NCBI GenBank assembly: GCA_043228905.1
Contig: JBHGNT010000009.1
Coordinates: 16,740,001 to 16,804,000 of the forward strand
DNA: 64,000 bases
DNA from: Azolla caroliniana
Lineage: Eukaryota; Polypodiophyta
Direction: 5' to 3'
Position 1 is the first letter of the stretch; each line of letters starts with the position of its first letter. The notes beneath the pieces are model-generated. The model was given only the letters and a program-made list of their open reading frames with translations, was not told the origin of the DNA and searched no databases. Shown in pieces: positions 50,565 to 61,243 of this stretch. Made by a program: the position numbers and the translations under genes.

Positions 50565-52310
50565 CCGGAGCTAGGCACGCCTGCTGACACCAACGAAGGC
50601 AGAACAAAGGCACAATGGCTAAGGTTGTTGTCAGAGCAGTTGTCGGGAGTAGCAGACCAGATGGAGAAAGAGGAGGAGCAAAGAGAAGAAGTGACTAGGA
50701 CGATGACTAAGGATATGGTCATGCTCCGGGCACAATTACATGAGCTGCAAGAAGAGCTAGCACAGGCAAAAGAAGGTAGCCGACAAGCACAAGATGGCAC
50801 CGAGCCGGTCGGGACATCTGAAAAGCAAGCCGAACCAGAAACGGAGAGGGCCTTGCAAACCGGCCCTGAGACCGAGAAGTTAATAGCAACTTTGAAAGAA
50901 GAATTACAGGCTCAGGAGGCATTGAGAGATAACGAAAGAGAGCAGCGGAAGTTGGCAGAAGACGACAGACGGCGAATGGAGGAAGGCCTTCGCCGAAGCA
51001 AAGCCACCAATGACCGACTACAAGAAGAAAACGGGACACTGCAAAAGGAAAAAGATAGGCTGCGCCGACGAATGGAGCAGGAAATTGAGCGGTTGCGAGA
51101 GGAACTCCGACAACAAAAGGACCGGGATGATCAGTTGCGAGCTCAGGCGAACCGACGCCTAAAACAGAAGACGGAGGAATTCGACAGACTATGTAAGGAT
51201 TATAAACAGGCCACGTCGGACATCAAGAATCAGGCAGCAACGTACGACCGACAGTTAGAAAAGCTGAAAGAGCAGCTCAAGGAAAACCGCTTGGAATTGT
51301 CCAAAGCAAGGGAGGAAGTATCGGTGGAGAAGACCTTGACGTCGGAACAAAGAAAGGAGATGGAAGTACTTCGGCAGAAAGTAGGGGAGCTGACAAAGAG
51401 CAGGAATGAGGAGAAAGTGAAGTTGACTTTCGAAATCAACAAATGGCGGAGTACCTGTGACAAGCAGAAAGTCGACTCTGAAGCTCAAGCTCAGTTAATG
51501 GCCGACATCATCAAACGGATAAGGAAGGAAAAACAAGCAGCTTCGGAACAGGCTAAAGCAGGGGTTGACCGAATTAAGTTCATCATGTCAAGCTGGAGTA
51601 CCCGAGCTCAGGCCAGCATAAATGAAAGCACGGAGAAACTCTGGAAGGAATGGGCACAACAGGCAGCTGAACTGCAGACACTCCGAGCTGATGCAGAAAA
51701 TCGGAAGAAAACTGGAGATGCGTTCTATAAAATGGACGAAGAAAGTATCGTCAACATCCGGGAAGAACTGTCGGAGGATTTCTATGCTCTAGCAGAAGAG
51801 CATCTCAAGGAAATCCGAGGGTTAGTAGAGAGGTTGGATGACGGGCAGCTCGAAACCCAACTAGAATTGGAAGGGTACGAGAAGGACCGACTGCGACAGG
51901 AAGCCGCGGGACACACAACGCCGATCTCCATTAGTGAGGGCGAGCGACCGGCTGAAGAGGACCCAACCAACATTGCACCCCGACAAGAATTACCCGAGGA
52001 AGAACTTCCGGAGCAAGAGCAGGTTGATGCCGGGGATGATGCAGAGTGGAGACAGAGAAGTACCGAATCCGGGGAGGAAAGGACACAACCAGTGGAAACC
52101 GGAGAAAGCGGTACCGGGAACGGAACGGAGGTAGAGCAGGACAGACCCGGACAGGATACAGAAGAAACACCGGTTCTACCGGTAGAAGCAGAGTCGGAGC
52201 AGCAAGATGCGGAAAGGCAGCCAATCCAATCGGACGTCGGAGACGGCACAGGCAAAACAACACTTGAAACCTCGGAGCGGAGTTTGCCTGATAATTTGGA
52301 GGAAGACTGA
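50565..52310 (+). CDS. Element F extra protein, coiled-coil part
   Basis: Same frame as 49368-50564, open for about 580 codons after the single TAG; the first ATG is at 50625. Long heptad-rich coiled coil: RRRMEQEIERLREELRQQKD, RLKQKTEEFDRLCKDYKQ, EVLRQKVGELTKSRNEEKV. Then a conserved ASINESTEKLWKEWAQQAAE and EELSEDFYALAEEHLKEIRG block, and an acidic tail to TGA 52308-52310. The order is the same in G (59475-60755). It could be a structural or trafficking protein; no enzyme motif is visible. Confidence 0.82.
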   Translation, partial: PELGTPADTNEGRTKAQWLRLLSEQLSGVADQMEKEEEQREEVTRTMTKDMVMLRAQLHELQEELAQAKEGSRQAQDGTEPVGTSEKQAEPETERALQTGPETEKLIATLKEELQAQEALRDNEREQRKLAEDDRRRMEEGLRRSKATNDRLQEENGTLQKEKDRLRRRMEQEIERLREELRQQKDRDDQLRAQANRRLKQKTEEFDRLCKDYKQATSDIKNQAATYDRQLEKLKEQLKENRLELSKAREEVSVEKTLTSEQRKEMEVLRQKVGELTKSRNEEKVKLTFEINKWRSTCDKQKVDSEAQAQLMADIIKRIRKEKQAASEQAKAGVDRIKFIMSSWSTRAQASINESTEKLWKEWAQQAAELQTLRADAENRKKTGDAFYKMDEESIVNIREELSEDFYALAEEHLKEIRGLVERLDDGQLETQLELEGYEKDRLRQEAAGHTTPISISEGERPAEEDPTNIAPRQELPEEELPEQEQVDAGDDAEWRQRSTESGEERTQPVETGESGTGNGTEVEQDRPGQDTEETPVLPVEAESEQQDAERQPIQSDVGDGTGKTTLETSERSLPDNLEED

Positions 52311-52318
52311 AGCCGGCT

Positions 52319-52360
52319 GTGGGTTCGAAGTGCAATGCACTTTCCCACGGGCGTGCCATG
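52319..52360 (+). promoter_or_regulatory. Stem-loop in place of a polypurine tract, element F
   Basis: GTGGG (52319-52323) pairs with CCCAC (52344-52348); AGTGC (52329-52333) pairs with GCACT (52337-52341) around AAT. Then GGGCGTGCCATG runs to the LTR at 52361. G has the same layout and the same last 12 bases. No purine tract adjoins the LTR. Confidence 0.65.
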
Positions 52361-52731
52361 TGTTGGCCGGTCAGAGAAGGCAAATGGGAAAGCAAGGTCG
52401 GATCGGATAAATATAGAAATAGGAATAGAATTATTAGGAGGGACGGATCCGGTAGTTGTAACCGATCCGGATCCGAACCGATTCGGTTTCGGTTAACGGT
52501 TGCTTACCGAGCACCGATTGTAATCTGGCCGGATGCCTATAAAAGGATCCGATGTTTTGTAATGAAAGCGCGAAGAATTAATATAGTTTTGCTTATGCTG
52601 ATTAATCTTGTCTTCGTCTGTGCTTAAGTGTAATTATCATACGCGTGTATTAACATCCTATCCCTACCACCCCTTTGGAGAAGTGTCGGATAGACACCTG
52701 TGTTGCGGCTAGTCCAGCCATACATACAACA
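52361..52731 (+). repeat. 3' LTR of element F
   Basis: 371 bp, no difference from 44033-44403 found by eye. TATAAAAGG at 52538-52546. Confidence 0.96.
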
Positions 52732-52736
52732 GGGAC

Positions 52737-54381
52737 AGAAGTGATCATCGAGACGGATTGCCTGCCGATTCTCGGTATGGTTTCCGGGTGCGCGACTCCG
52801 GACCTGGCGATGCTCAGGTGGATAGCGTACATCAAGTCCCTGGATCCGGAGATACGACACATTTCCGGGAAAGACAACGCCATGGCCGACATGCTTTCGA
52901 GGGCGAGGTTCGACGACGAGGGCGGCATGGTTTCGGAAGACGAAGAAGTCGGCGTGGATTTCTTCGAGGCGGCATACATAACGACCGACGGGATGAGCAC
53001 TCCGGCGCTTAACGAGTTCGACGCGAGCAAGTACGACGGGGAGTGGCTGCAGATCGGCGGGTTTTTGAAGACAATGACGCCCGATGCGTCAAGGACGAAG
53101 GACGAGGCCAACCGGATCCGGAAGAAAGCATATCGATTCTTTCTCCGAGATGGGCATTTGTGGAAGCACCCGAAGAAGAGGAACGGCGTCCCGCTCCGGG
53201 TGGTGGCGATGAAGGAAGAACAGGAGGAGCTACTGGCGGCCTACCACGACAGCCCTTGGGCTGGACACCGTGGAACGTGGGCGACATTTGAGAAGCTGAA
53301 GGGGAAGTACTGGTGGCCGGGGTTGTACCAGGACGTGCATCGGTTCGTGACAACTTGCGAGAGCTGCCAGATTCACTCCATAGTCCGACATCGAGACGAG
53401 CTTCACCCTACGTACCCTCCGGCCATCCATTTCAAATGGATGGTAGATCTGGTGACGATGCCGATGGGGGTAGGACAGATGCGGTATCTGGTCCTAGCGC
53501 GGGAAGACCTGACGAACCAGGTGGAAGGCCGAGCCCTTCAGAACAAGACGACCGCGGCCGTGTGTCGGTTCCTGATCGAGGACGTGATATGCCGGTACGG
53601 GTGCGTCGGGAAGATCGTGGCTGACCGAGGGGAGTTGGACGCCGAGGAAGCCGCGGAGCTGTTCGATCGGCTGGGAGTCAAGCTCTCGCTCACCACTGCG
53701 TACAACCCGGAGGCGAATGGAAAGGTGGAGCGCGGACACGGGCCGATCGTTAAGGCGCTGGTTCGGGCATGCGGAGGCCAAGTCGGTAACTGGCCGCGAC
53801 TTCTACCTTATGCTTTGTGGGCAGACCGGACCACGCACAGTTCGGTAACCGGGTACATGCCGACGGAGCTCATGTTCGGCCAGAAGCCGATCATGCCGAT
53901 TGAACGGACGATCTCCTCGTGGGCAACGGTCGACTGGAGGGACGAGATGAGCCGGGAGGAGTTGTTGACCGCACGTATACGACAGCTCGAGCGGAGACCG
54001 GAGGACGTGGCACTGGCTACGGAGAAGCTCCGGGTGGCGAGGACAAAGAACAAAGCCCGGTTCGACCGAACGCACCGGCTACGACCGAAGAAAATCGACG
54101 AAGGTGACTGGGTGCTCGTCTACGACAGCAGCCTCGACAACCAGCACCGAGCAACGCGGAAGTTCGCACGGAGATGGTTCGGGCCGTACACGGTACAGAG
54201 CGCCAACGACAACAGGACGTATCATCTGGCGGAGCTCGACGGTACGAGAATAGCGATACCCGTGGCCGGGAAGAGGATCAAAGCTTTCAAGAAGCGGCAC
54301 GACGACGAACCCGACCCGATTCTCCTGGACAGCAGCGACGACCGATCCGAGGCCGAGGAAGGGCCGGCAGGCGAAGAGTAG
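52737..54381 (+). CDS. pol: Gypsy E Pol, C-terminal part (RNase H end, integrase)
   Basis: Continues the frame cut at 44032: EVIIETDCLPILGMVSG (third RNase H acid), RWIAYIKSLDPEIRHISGKD, a spacer, then the integrase zinc domain (AAYHDSPWAGHRGTWATFEK to CESCQIHSI), MVDLVTMPMGVGQM, KIVADRGELD, NGKVERGHGPIVK for D, D, E, and VTGYMPTELMFGQKPIMPIE. The C-terminal module has RRWFGPYTV and VPVAGKRIKAFKKR and ends at TAG 54379-54381. No chromodomain, no internal stop. Confidence 0.93.
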
Positions 54382-54440
54382 AGGCGGGCCGGTTTTCTCC
54401 GTGCCAACTTAATTTGGCGCATGCCGGTGGATGCGCAGTT

Positions 54441-54453
54441 AGGTGGGGGCGGA
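54441..54453 (+). promoter_or_regulatory. Polypurine tract of Gypsy E
   Basis: AGGTGGGGGCGGA directly precedes the 3' LTR. Confidence 0.85.
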
Positions 54454-55158
54454 TGTCGTGAAGAAAACCGCCCACAAGAGGAATCGGAGGAACAAGGCGT
54501 GGGAAACGGCTCTACACACACGCGCGCGCCAAGAAGTACCTAAGGACGAAGTAGGTACATACGAGGATCCTAGGTGGGTAGATTCGGTTAATGCCAAACG
54601 GCCTCTTGACGGGCTATAAAAGGAAGAGGAAGAATAGAAGTGGGGGATCTCCCGCGGAGAGGACGAAGTGCTGCCGAACCGATTTCGGAGCTTCTCTCTC
54701 ACTCCTGCTCTCTCTGTCTTCTGCTCCATCGCGTACCTGTGCAGGTTTCGAGGAGGCTCGCGCTGTTCCGTGGAACGCCCCGAGTGCGTCCTGCAGCACC
54801 TCCGACCTGTTTTCCCTTTCTGTGCGTCGCGACATACGGGGGTCGGCAGCTGTTCGCCGCCCTGTTCGTTTCATTAGTATCTATTTTGTGCCCCACCGTG
54901 GGTTGTAATACTTTAGTCTGTTATTTTCTTGCATTCGTAAGTACATATCTCTCGCTGTTGCGTCCATCTGCGTCGGCGTTTATTTGTGATCTCTGTTTGT
55001 TGGGCCGTGTCCCTGTGCAATCGTCGGTTCTGCGCAATCGGATCTTCGGTTCTGTGTAATCGGGTCTCTCTCTCTTACTCCTCTCTCTCTTGCTCTTCGG
55101 TTCGAGACCCCCGTGGTCCCTCCTCCTTTCTACACGCAAGGGCGTAGAAACCCCGACA
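54454..55158 (+). repeat. 3' LTR of Gypsy E
   Basis: 705 bp; about three substitutions against 39315-40019. TATAAAAG at 54615-54622. Followed by ACGC. Confidence 0.96.
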
Positions 55159-55408
55159 ACGCGGAAGACATAGAAACCGTAGTCCCAAGAACCGGGAGAA
55201 GTCAGGGACCCGGTGAAAGTCAAGGGGGAGACCTACTTGCTTCTATTGCGGCAAGCCGGGACACTTCCAGAAGAACTGTCGGCATTTCCGGAAAGACAAG
55301 GAAACCGACGGTACCGATTCGAAGTGGACACTGGACCGGAATGGTAAAGGCCGGAGGGGGCCGGACCGGAAGGGGACGACGGCAATCGCGGCAAGTGAAG
55401 AAGAGCTG
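55159..55408 (+). pseudogene. gag: Copia D Gag, part 2 (zinc knuckle)
   Basis: Joined to 39314 over one ACGC it continues ERGRHRNRSPKNREKSGTR, a TGA (likely CGA), then GRPTCFYCGKPGHFQKNC with the CX2CX4HX4C knuckle at about 55227-55270, and a basic tail leading to the protease. This confirms that E cut an older Gag gene. Confidence 0.88.
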
Positions 55409-56143
55409 ATGCTCATCACCGAGGAGAGTGAGATAAACCTTGCCGGCGACGAGATGACCTGGGTGGTAGACTCCGGAGCGTCGTTCCACCTTACCCCGGA
55501 CCGGAAATGCTTCTCATCCTACTCAGCCGGTGATCACGGCTATGTCTGGATGGGGAATGAAGGTACATGCCGAATTGTCGGCATAGGAGACGTGTGACTG
55601 ACAACACCAACCGGATGCAAGTTGCTGTTGAAGGATGTTCGACACGTTCCAGAGGTTCGTCTGAACCTGATATCAGCCGGTCGGCTAGATGATGAAGGCT
55701 ACACGGGTAGCATCCGGAACGGTGTCATGAAGTTCAGCAAAGGGAGCTTGATTGTGGCTCGGGCCCGGAAGGTCAACACGTTGTACCTGATGAACGCCCG
55801 GTTATGTCCAGAAGAAGTGAACGTGGCATCTGACACTACCGGTGAGCTGTGGCACAAGAGGTTGTGTCATATGAGCGAGAAGGGGATGAAGAGGCTTGCA
55901 TACGACAACCTCATTCCAGTGAAGAACGTGCACTTGGAGAAGTGCACTGATTGTCTGGCCGGTAAGCAAAACCGGACCTCCTTCCGACCAAGGCCACCGA
56001 TGAGACGTAATGCACCACTGGAGTTGGTGCATACGGATGTGTGTCAAGTAGACACGAAGTCACATGCTGGAGCGCAGTACTTCGTGACATTCATAGATGA
56101 CCACAGTTGGAAGCGGTGGGCCACACCGTTGAAGACGAAGGAT
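55409..56143 (+). pseudogene. pol: Copia D protease, pre-integrase and integrase start
   Basis: Protease WVVDSGASFHLTPDRKCFSS; TGA at 55597 after GIGDV (likely CGA); LLLKDVRHVPEVRLNLISAG; LWHKRLCHMSEKGMKRLAYD; zinc region CTDCLAGKQNRTSFRP; integrase core LELVHTDVCQVDTK and FVTFIDDHSWKRWATPLKTK. Cut by G after Lys-Thr-Lys-Asp at 56143. Tnt1-type order. Confidence 0.89.
56139..56143. repeat. Target-site duplication of G (left copy)
   Basis: AGGAT here and at 61244-61248, exact. One copy restores the integrase frame of D (Lys-Asp-Gln-Val). Confidence 0.96.
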
Positions 56144-56577
56144 TGTTACCGGCCGGCAAAGGAGTCCAGAGTGGGAAACGGAGAGCTAATTAAGTAGTAG
56201 GAATGTGGTTGTAATTAAGCTATGAGTGTGGACGGACGGACCGGAATCGGTATGCCGTTCCGGATCCGGACCGATCCCGAACAGGTGCGGATGGCACCGT
56301 TTTGTAATACAGACCGGAAACTTATTTAAAGGCCCGGATACAATGTAATAGTTAGCGGTTAATTAATGAAAGCTTAAGCGTTGTTATCTCTCTGTGTTAA
56401 TTGCCGTTCTGTCGTAATTGTTATATATTACGCGTGTTATGAAAGACGATCCTAATAAGTAACTTAATTAAGTCGGATTAAGCGTTGAAGTCTAATCCGG
56501 TTGCCGTAACACCCTTTGGTGAAGTGTCTCCCGTAGACACCCTGTGTTAGGCCATTGTTCGGCCCGAAGAGTTAACA
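56144..56577 (+). repeat. 5' LTR of element G
   Basis: 434 bp, TGTTACCGGCCGGC to AGAGTTAACA. TATTTAAAG near 56323. Hairpins at 56524-56540 and 56550-56564 match those of F in place and form. Confidence 0.95.
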
Positions 56578-56584
56578 CAGTTTT

Positions 56585-56600
56585 TGGTGACCACGATTCC
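56585..56600 (+). promoter_or_regulatory. Primer binding site of element G
   Basis: TGGTGACCACGATTCC, 7 nt after the LTR, one base from the site of F. Confidence 0.72.
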
Positions 56601-56630
56601 TGTTTTTGAAGCGAACGACGGCACGGATGG

Positions 56631-57704
56631 ATGTCTAGATCAACGCACGACCTGGTTACAGATCGAACTCGACGCCTTGCCGAAAGGCAAAGGAGACGCG
56701 AGGCTTTCCAGCAAGCGGCGCAGGAAATTAGAGCGGATCGCTCGTTTTCCAACGTAATCCGGAGGCGGAGGACTCCCTCTGGTTACAGCAAACATCGCAC
56801 CTGGACGACGGCAGCAGCCTAAGCAGCCTCCGGGAAACCGAATCCCTTCTCCATGCGTTGGCAAACGGAGAAGGCGAAGCAGAGGCCTTTTCAGCATATG
56901 AATCGGACTCCGAAGGGGAATACAGCGTGCACACGAACTACTGTAGCAGCAACGAAACCCCGGGCGGACCGGAGGACGAAGGATCAGATACCTTACCGAC
57001 ACCGGAACCGGAACCGGAAGTGCTAATGCTGGAACCCCCGGAACCAGCAGAGGAAGAACGACCTCCAACACCGGAAGTCGAAGAGGAGAGGCCTCCGTCA
57101 CCAAAGGAAGAGAAACAACCGACACCGGAATCAAATCGGGAAAGACCACCGACACCGGAGAAAATTCCGGAACGAGCACCAACACTACCAGCCTGCGCAC
57201 CGATACCGGACGACGACATGCCGTTCCAGTACTCCAAGTATAGAGATGATCCGGACGCGGAAGCTCATGTGCACGCCTTTGAACCGACATGGGAAGTCAA
57301 CCATGTCTCCTAGCGATTGACCCCAGAAGAAGAAGAACGCTCTAAGATAGCGGAATTTGGCGTCACATTGGAGGGACCAGCAGCAAGATGGCGCCGGACG
57401 CAGGACCCGTCTACCATCAACACCTTTGCAGATTTAAAAGCTAAATTCATGCATTTTTTTCAAAAGGAGGTGGACCAGACCGTAATGGTAGGCTTATTTT
57501 ATACCATCCGGCAAGAGGCAGGGGAGAGCATTCCCCAATTTGTCATCCGGTTTCAACAGATGCATAGTCAGCTTGCCCGTGCACCCTCGGAGGAGGAATT
57601 ACGGACGATATTCCTAAACGCGCTCTAGGAACCCCTACGCACGGTTTGCACGGTAATCGATTTCCGCACAAGTACCATCGACCAGGTCATTGACCAGGTG
57701 AGAG
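56631..57704 (+). pseudogene. gag: Element G Gag, N-terminal part
   Basis: Starts MSRSTHDLVTDRTRRLAERQ, like F. A shift near 56770-56850, then an acidic Pro-rich repeat region (ERPPTPE units) and MPFQYSKYRDDPDAEAHVHA. A TAG at 57311 stands where F has CAG. The gag domain continues with TLEGPAARWRRTQDPSTIN and FYTIRQEAGESIPQFVIRFQ. A TAG at 57626 and a shift near 57690 follow. Gag would still have been recognisable to an F-type particle before decay. Confidence 0.86.
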
Positions 57705-60700
57705 ATGGAAAAGACAAGCTCCTGGCTCACACTGGGAGCACTTCAATGGGCGTTACCGTCCGATGAAGACCTTCGGTTTCGGCAAGCAATACAGTGCACA
57801 ACCTGCTTGAATTCCGGACACTCGGCTCTAGAATGCACTATGAGGACGCAATGTGTAATCTGTCAATCCAAGAGCCATACGACGGATAAGTGCGAGTATA
57901 ATCTGTTGAATCGGCAAGCACCGCCCATCCGACAAATTGAGCCACGCAGCAGCCGGGATGAAGAAGACGAACGTTGGCGGCGAATGGACCCGCAAACGCT
58001 GTCGAAAGCCGCCAAGACATGGCTGAAGCAACACGGGCTCGAGGGCTTCTTGATGATGATGGAAGTACCGCCACACAAAGAAGCCGACAAAGTGATCAAG
58101 GAAATCGATACAGAGGTCATAACGGCAGAGGCGATTCGAGCGTTAACAGGCCTTCCGGAGGGAGGCATACTCACGATCGACAATCCAACCCCGGAGCAAC
58201 TCATCAGGTATTTTGGTGAGTACTCTCTAGCCAGCAAGGGCTACCGGACACAGGGCAGCGGAGATATGCTGTTCCGCGAAATTGCTCGTGTGCTCCATGA
58301 ATACGGCCACGTGTACCCTAGACCCCCTGTCATGCCGCAGAACCGGGCAAGGATGATCATCGCCACCTATGAAGGGATCAAGGTGGATTGGCCAGTATTG
58401 ATCGCAGACGGGTTGTGTGCGGCGATCGAGATCGTCAGAGGCAAAGACGGCAAAGAAGGCCGAGACGGACGAAGGATATGGCACGCCGTAACAAAGTGGC
58501 TCACCTTGCTGGTGCCACCCGTTCAGACCGTCCAGCCCAAGAAGCAAGGAAGAGTGGCGGACGGCACCCCAAGGACGGCTTCCAAACGGCAACAATTGTT
58601 GGCCTCTAAGGCCAGTAAGGGAAAGGCGGCGGATGTAGAACAGGAGGCAGCAGGAAGCGGCAGCCGGAAGTGCCCAACGGAGGCGCAGGAGGAACCACCG
58701 GCACGGCCCGTAAAGGTCACACTCCGCCGACTGGTGAATCGAGAAATGGACCCCTTGGCGGCAAAACTCAATGCCGGAGCTCAGGAGGAGGAAATAGAGG
58801 AGGAGCCTACGGAGCACCTCCAGCGACGGTCGTCGGCAAGGACCGTTGAGACAGCCGGGAAACGTTCGGACCCTCAAACGGAGGGAACACCGGCTCCCCA
58901 TACTAAGACTCCCACGCCAAGGAAGGAACCGGAACCAGTGCAGATGGCACCGGAAACAGAAGCCCCGGCACCACCGGCAACACCGGCAAGTCCCATCCCG
59001 CCAGAGCCGGAAAGGTCACTGCAGCCTCCCTCGGTCAGCCAAGAAGAAGCGCAAGGGGAACCAGGACAGCATGATGGTCCACGGGCAGAAACGGAACTGC
59101 AACTCGGCGCAACCAGGTGGGACTACCCCTCTACAAGTGAGCCCATCTATCAAACCTCCGTGCAAGCACAACAAGGCACCGGTAGCCTGTGGCTCTGGTG
59201 GATAGGCGAACAGATAGCCGGAGCAGTGGGGTATATTGAGGCGGAAGAAAGAGTGCACAGCGAACGGTTGCTCGTCACAACCGAACAATTAGAGACGGCC
59301 CGGTCCAGAATCCGATGCCTTGAAAAAGACTTGGATCAGGTCACGACAGAGATGGCCAAAATACGGATCCAATCACTGGTGACTCCGGTAAGTGTACAGA
59401 ATAAAGAAACGGAACGACTTGTACATAGCAATAAGACCCCTGCAACGGAAACCGTTCCAGCGAGAGATACGGCGCAAGCTCAGGAGCTTGCGGAATTGAG
59501 AGAGGAACTTGCCGCACAAGAAGCGCTAAGGAGCCGTGAACGAGAATTGAAGACGGCGGCCGAAGCCGAATTAAAGAAGACTGCTGAGAACCTCCGCCGG
59601 GCAGAGGAGAGCCTCCGGAAAGGCCATCAAGCGTACGACCGGCTAAAGGAGGAGAAAGACAAAGTGCAACAGGAAAAGGACAAGCTGTAGAAAACGGCGG
59701 AAACAGAGATGGAACGGCTAAAGGAAGAGCTCCGCCAGCAAATGGACCGCGAGGACCGGGCCCGTCGTCAGATCAACGCATGGCTCAAGCAAAAGACGGA
59801 TGATTTTGAGCACCTACACCGGGACTACAAACGGCTGGAAACGGAGCATAAAGAACGGATGGCCGAGCTCCAGCAGGCAGTTGATTGGGCCGCGACGGCG
59901 ATCGCCGACGAACGAGCGGAAAATACAAGACGCTTGGATGAGGCGGAGAAGGTCCGGATGGAACTCCAGAGGCAGCAGCAGGAAGACAAAGAGAGAGCGT
60001 CAACAGTATTGCAGAAATTACAAAGCACATATCAAAGGCAATTGACGCATTACAAGGTGCAGGCGGAGGACAACGTCAAAATCATCAAACAACTGAAGGA
60101 GGAATGGCAAGCGGCGGAAACCAAATCGCAATTGGGAACGAGCCGGATTCAGTCCATCCTCCGGGCATGGCTGAATCAGACAAAACACTTGATTGATGAA
60201 AGCTCCGTAAAATGGTGGACAAAGTGGGCACAAAACGCGGCGGAACTCCAGTTGCTACGGGCGGATGTGGCAAACCGGCAGAAGGAAGGAGATGACTATT
60301 ATACGTTGACTTCCGAGGACTTCACCGCCATACGGGACGAGCTGGCTAACGACTTCCAAGTCCTGGCAGATGAACAGCTGGCGCAGGTCAGGCAGCTTGT
60401 AGCTCAGCTGGACGATGATAGGCTGGACGCTCAAATCCAGTTTGAAAACTACGAGCGGTCCCGGGTGCGGGAAGAAAAAGCACGGGAAGCGGCAACGGTT
60501 AACCTTAGTGATGAGGAACTGTCGCTGGCTGAGGGCCAGCCAGGAACCAGTCAACCGGAGACCACTATGACGCAGGGAGCAATGACGGAGACGCCGATGT
60601 CAGAGCCACAATCGGAGGAGCAGCCGCAGCAACCACCAACGGACCCGCTGCAGCAGACTACAACAGAACAGCAACAACAACAACAACAACCACTTCCAGA

Positions 60701-60755
60701 TGAACCATTGGAGCCTCTCGAACAAAGCATTCTGGACATTTTGGACGAAGAATAG
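57705..60755 (+). pseudogene. Element G Gag zinc knuckles fused to the coiled-coil protein
   Basis: One frame with a single TAG at 59688. It begins with the end of Gag (GALQWALPSDEDLRFRQ) and two knuckles, CTTCLNSGHSALEC and CVICQSKSHTTDKC, then RDEEDERWRRMDPQTLSKAA: here Gag passes straight into the F-type extra protein (WLKQHGLEGFLMMMEVPPHK, YFGEYSLASKGYRTQGSGDM). After a Pro-rich part comes a coiled coil (ELAELREELAAQEALRSRER; MERLKEELRQQMDRED), the HLIDESSVKWWTKWAQNAAE block and a Gln-rich end. The third knuckle and all of pol seen in F are missing. Confidence 0.88.
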
Positions 60756-60767
60756 CAAGGGTCGGTT

Positions 60768-60809
60768 GTGGATTCGACGTACAAGGTACTGTCCCATGGG
60801 CGTGCCATG
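60768..60809 (+). promoter_or_regulatory. Stem-loop in place of a polypurine tract, element G
   Basis: GTGG (60768-60771) with CCAT (60794-60797), and GTAC (60779-60782) with GTAC (60786-60789) around AAG. GGGCGTGCCATG then reaches the LTR. The inner stem differs from F by a paired change. Confidence 0.62.
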
Positions 60810-61243
60810 TGTTACCGGCCGGCAAAGGAGTCCAGAGTGGGAAACGGAGAGCTAATTAAGTAGTAGGAATGTGGTTGTAATTAAGCTATGAGTGTGGACG
60901 GACGGACCGGAATCGGTATGCCGTTCCGGATCCGGACCGATCCCGAACAAGTGCGGATGGCACCGTTTTGTAATACAGACCGGAAACCTATTTAAAGGCC
61001 CGGATACAATGTAATAGTTAGCGGTTAACTAATGAAAGCTTAAGCGTTGTTATCTCTTTGTGTTAATTGACGTTCTGTCTTAATTGTTATATATTACGCG
61101 TGTTATGAAAGACGATCCTAATAAGTAACTTAATTAAGTCGGATTAAGCGTTGAAGTCTAATCCGGTTGCCGTAACACCCTTTGGTGAAGTGTCTCCCGT
61201 AGACACCTTGTGTTAGGCCATTGTTCGGCCCGAAGAGTTAACA
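60810..61243 (+). repeat. 3' LTR of element G
   Basis: 434 bp, seven substitutions against the 5' LTR, followed by AGGAT. Confidence 0.95.

Larger units (their letters stand above)
44033..52731 (+). mobile_element. Element F, Tat-like Gypsy lacking the RT core
   Basis: 8.7-kb LTR element with 371-bp LTRs that I find identical, and an exact 5-bp duplication. Contents: primer site, an open 1,441-codon Gag-protease-RNase H-integrase frame with the RT catalytic core deleted in frame, a 26-A tract, an internal TATA region, a large coiled-coil gene, and a stem-loop before the 3' LTR. The protease IDGGSGVN and the integrase place it with plant Tat/Athila elements. It is the youngest element here. 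It needs RT from another copy. Confidence 0.95.
39315..55158 (+). mobile_element. Gypsy E, hosting element F
   Basis: Ty3/Gypsy of the C/H lineage, 7.1 kb without F. LTRs of 705 bp (39315-40019 and 54454-55158) differ at about three sites. Gag-protease is one open frame of 708 codons, and Pol is open on both sides of F, which hit the RNase H. It was thus coding-intact when F arrived and is the best reference for this lineage here. GC-rich internal region. Confidence 0.96.
56144..61243 (+). mobile_element. Element G, pol-less relative of F
   Basis: 5.1 kb with 434-bp LTRs (7 differences) and an exact 5-bp duplication. Between the primer site and 3' stem-loop it carries only Gag fused in frame to the coiled-coil protein known from F; protease, RT, RNase H and integrase are absent. 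A non-autonomous element, comparable to TR-GAG types but with an extra gene. Its mobility must have relied on proteins from another element. Confidence 0.94.
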
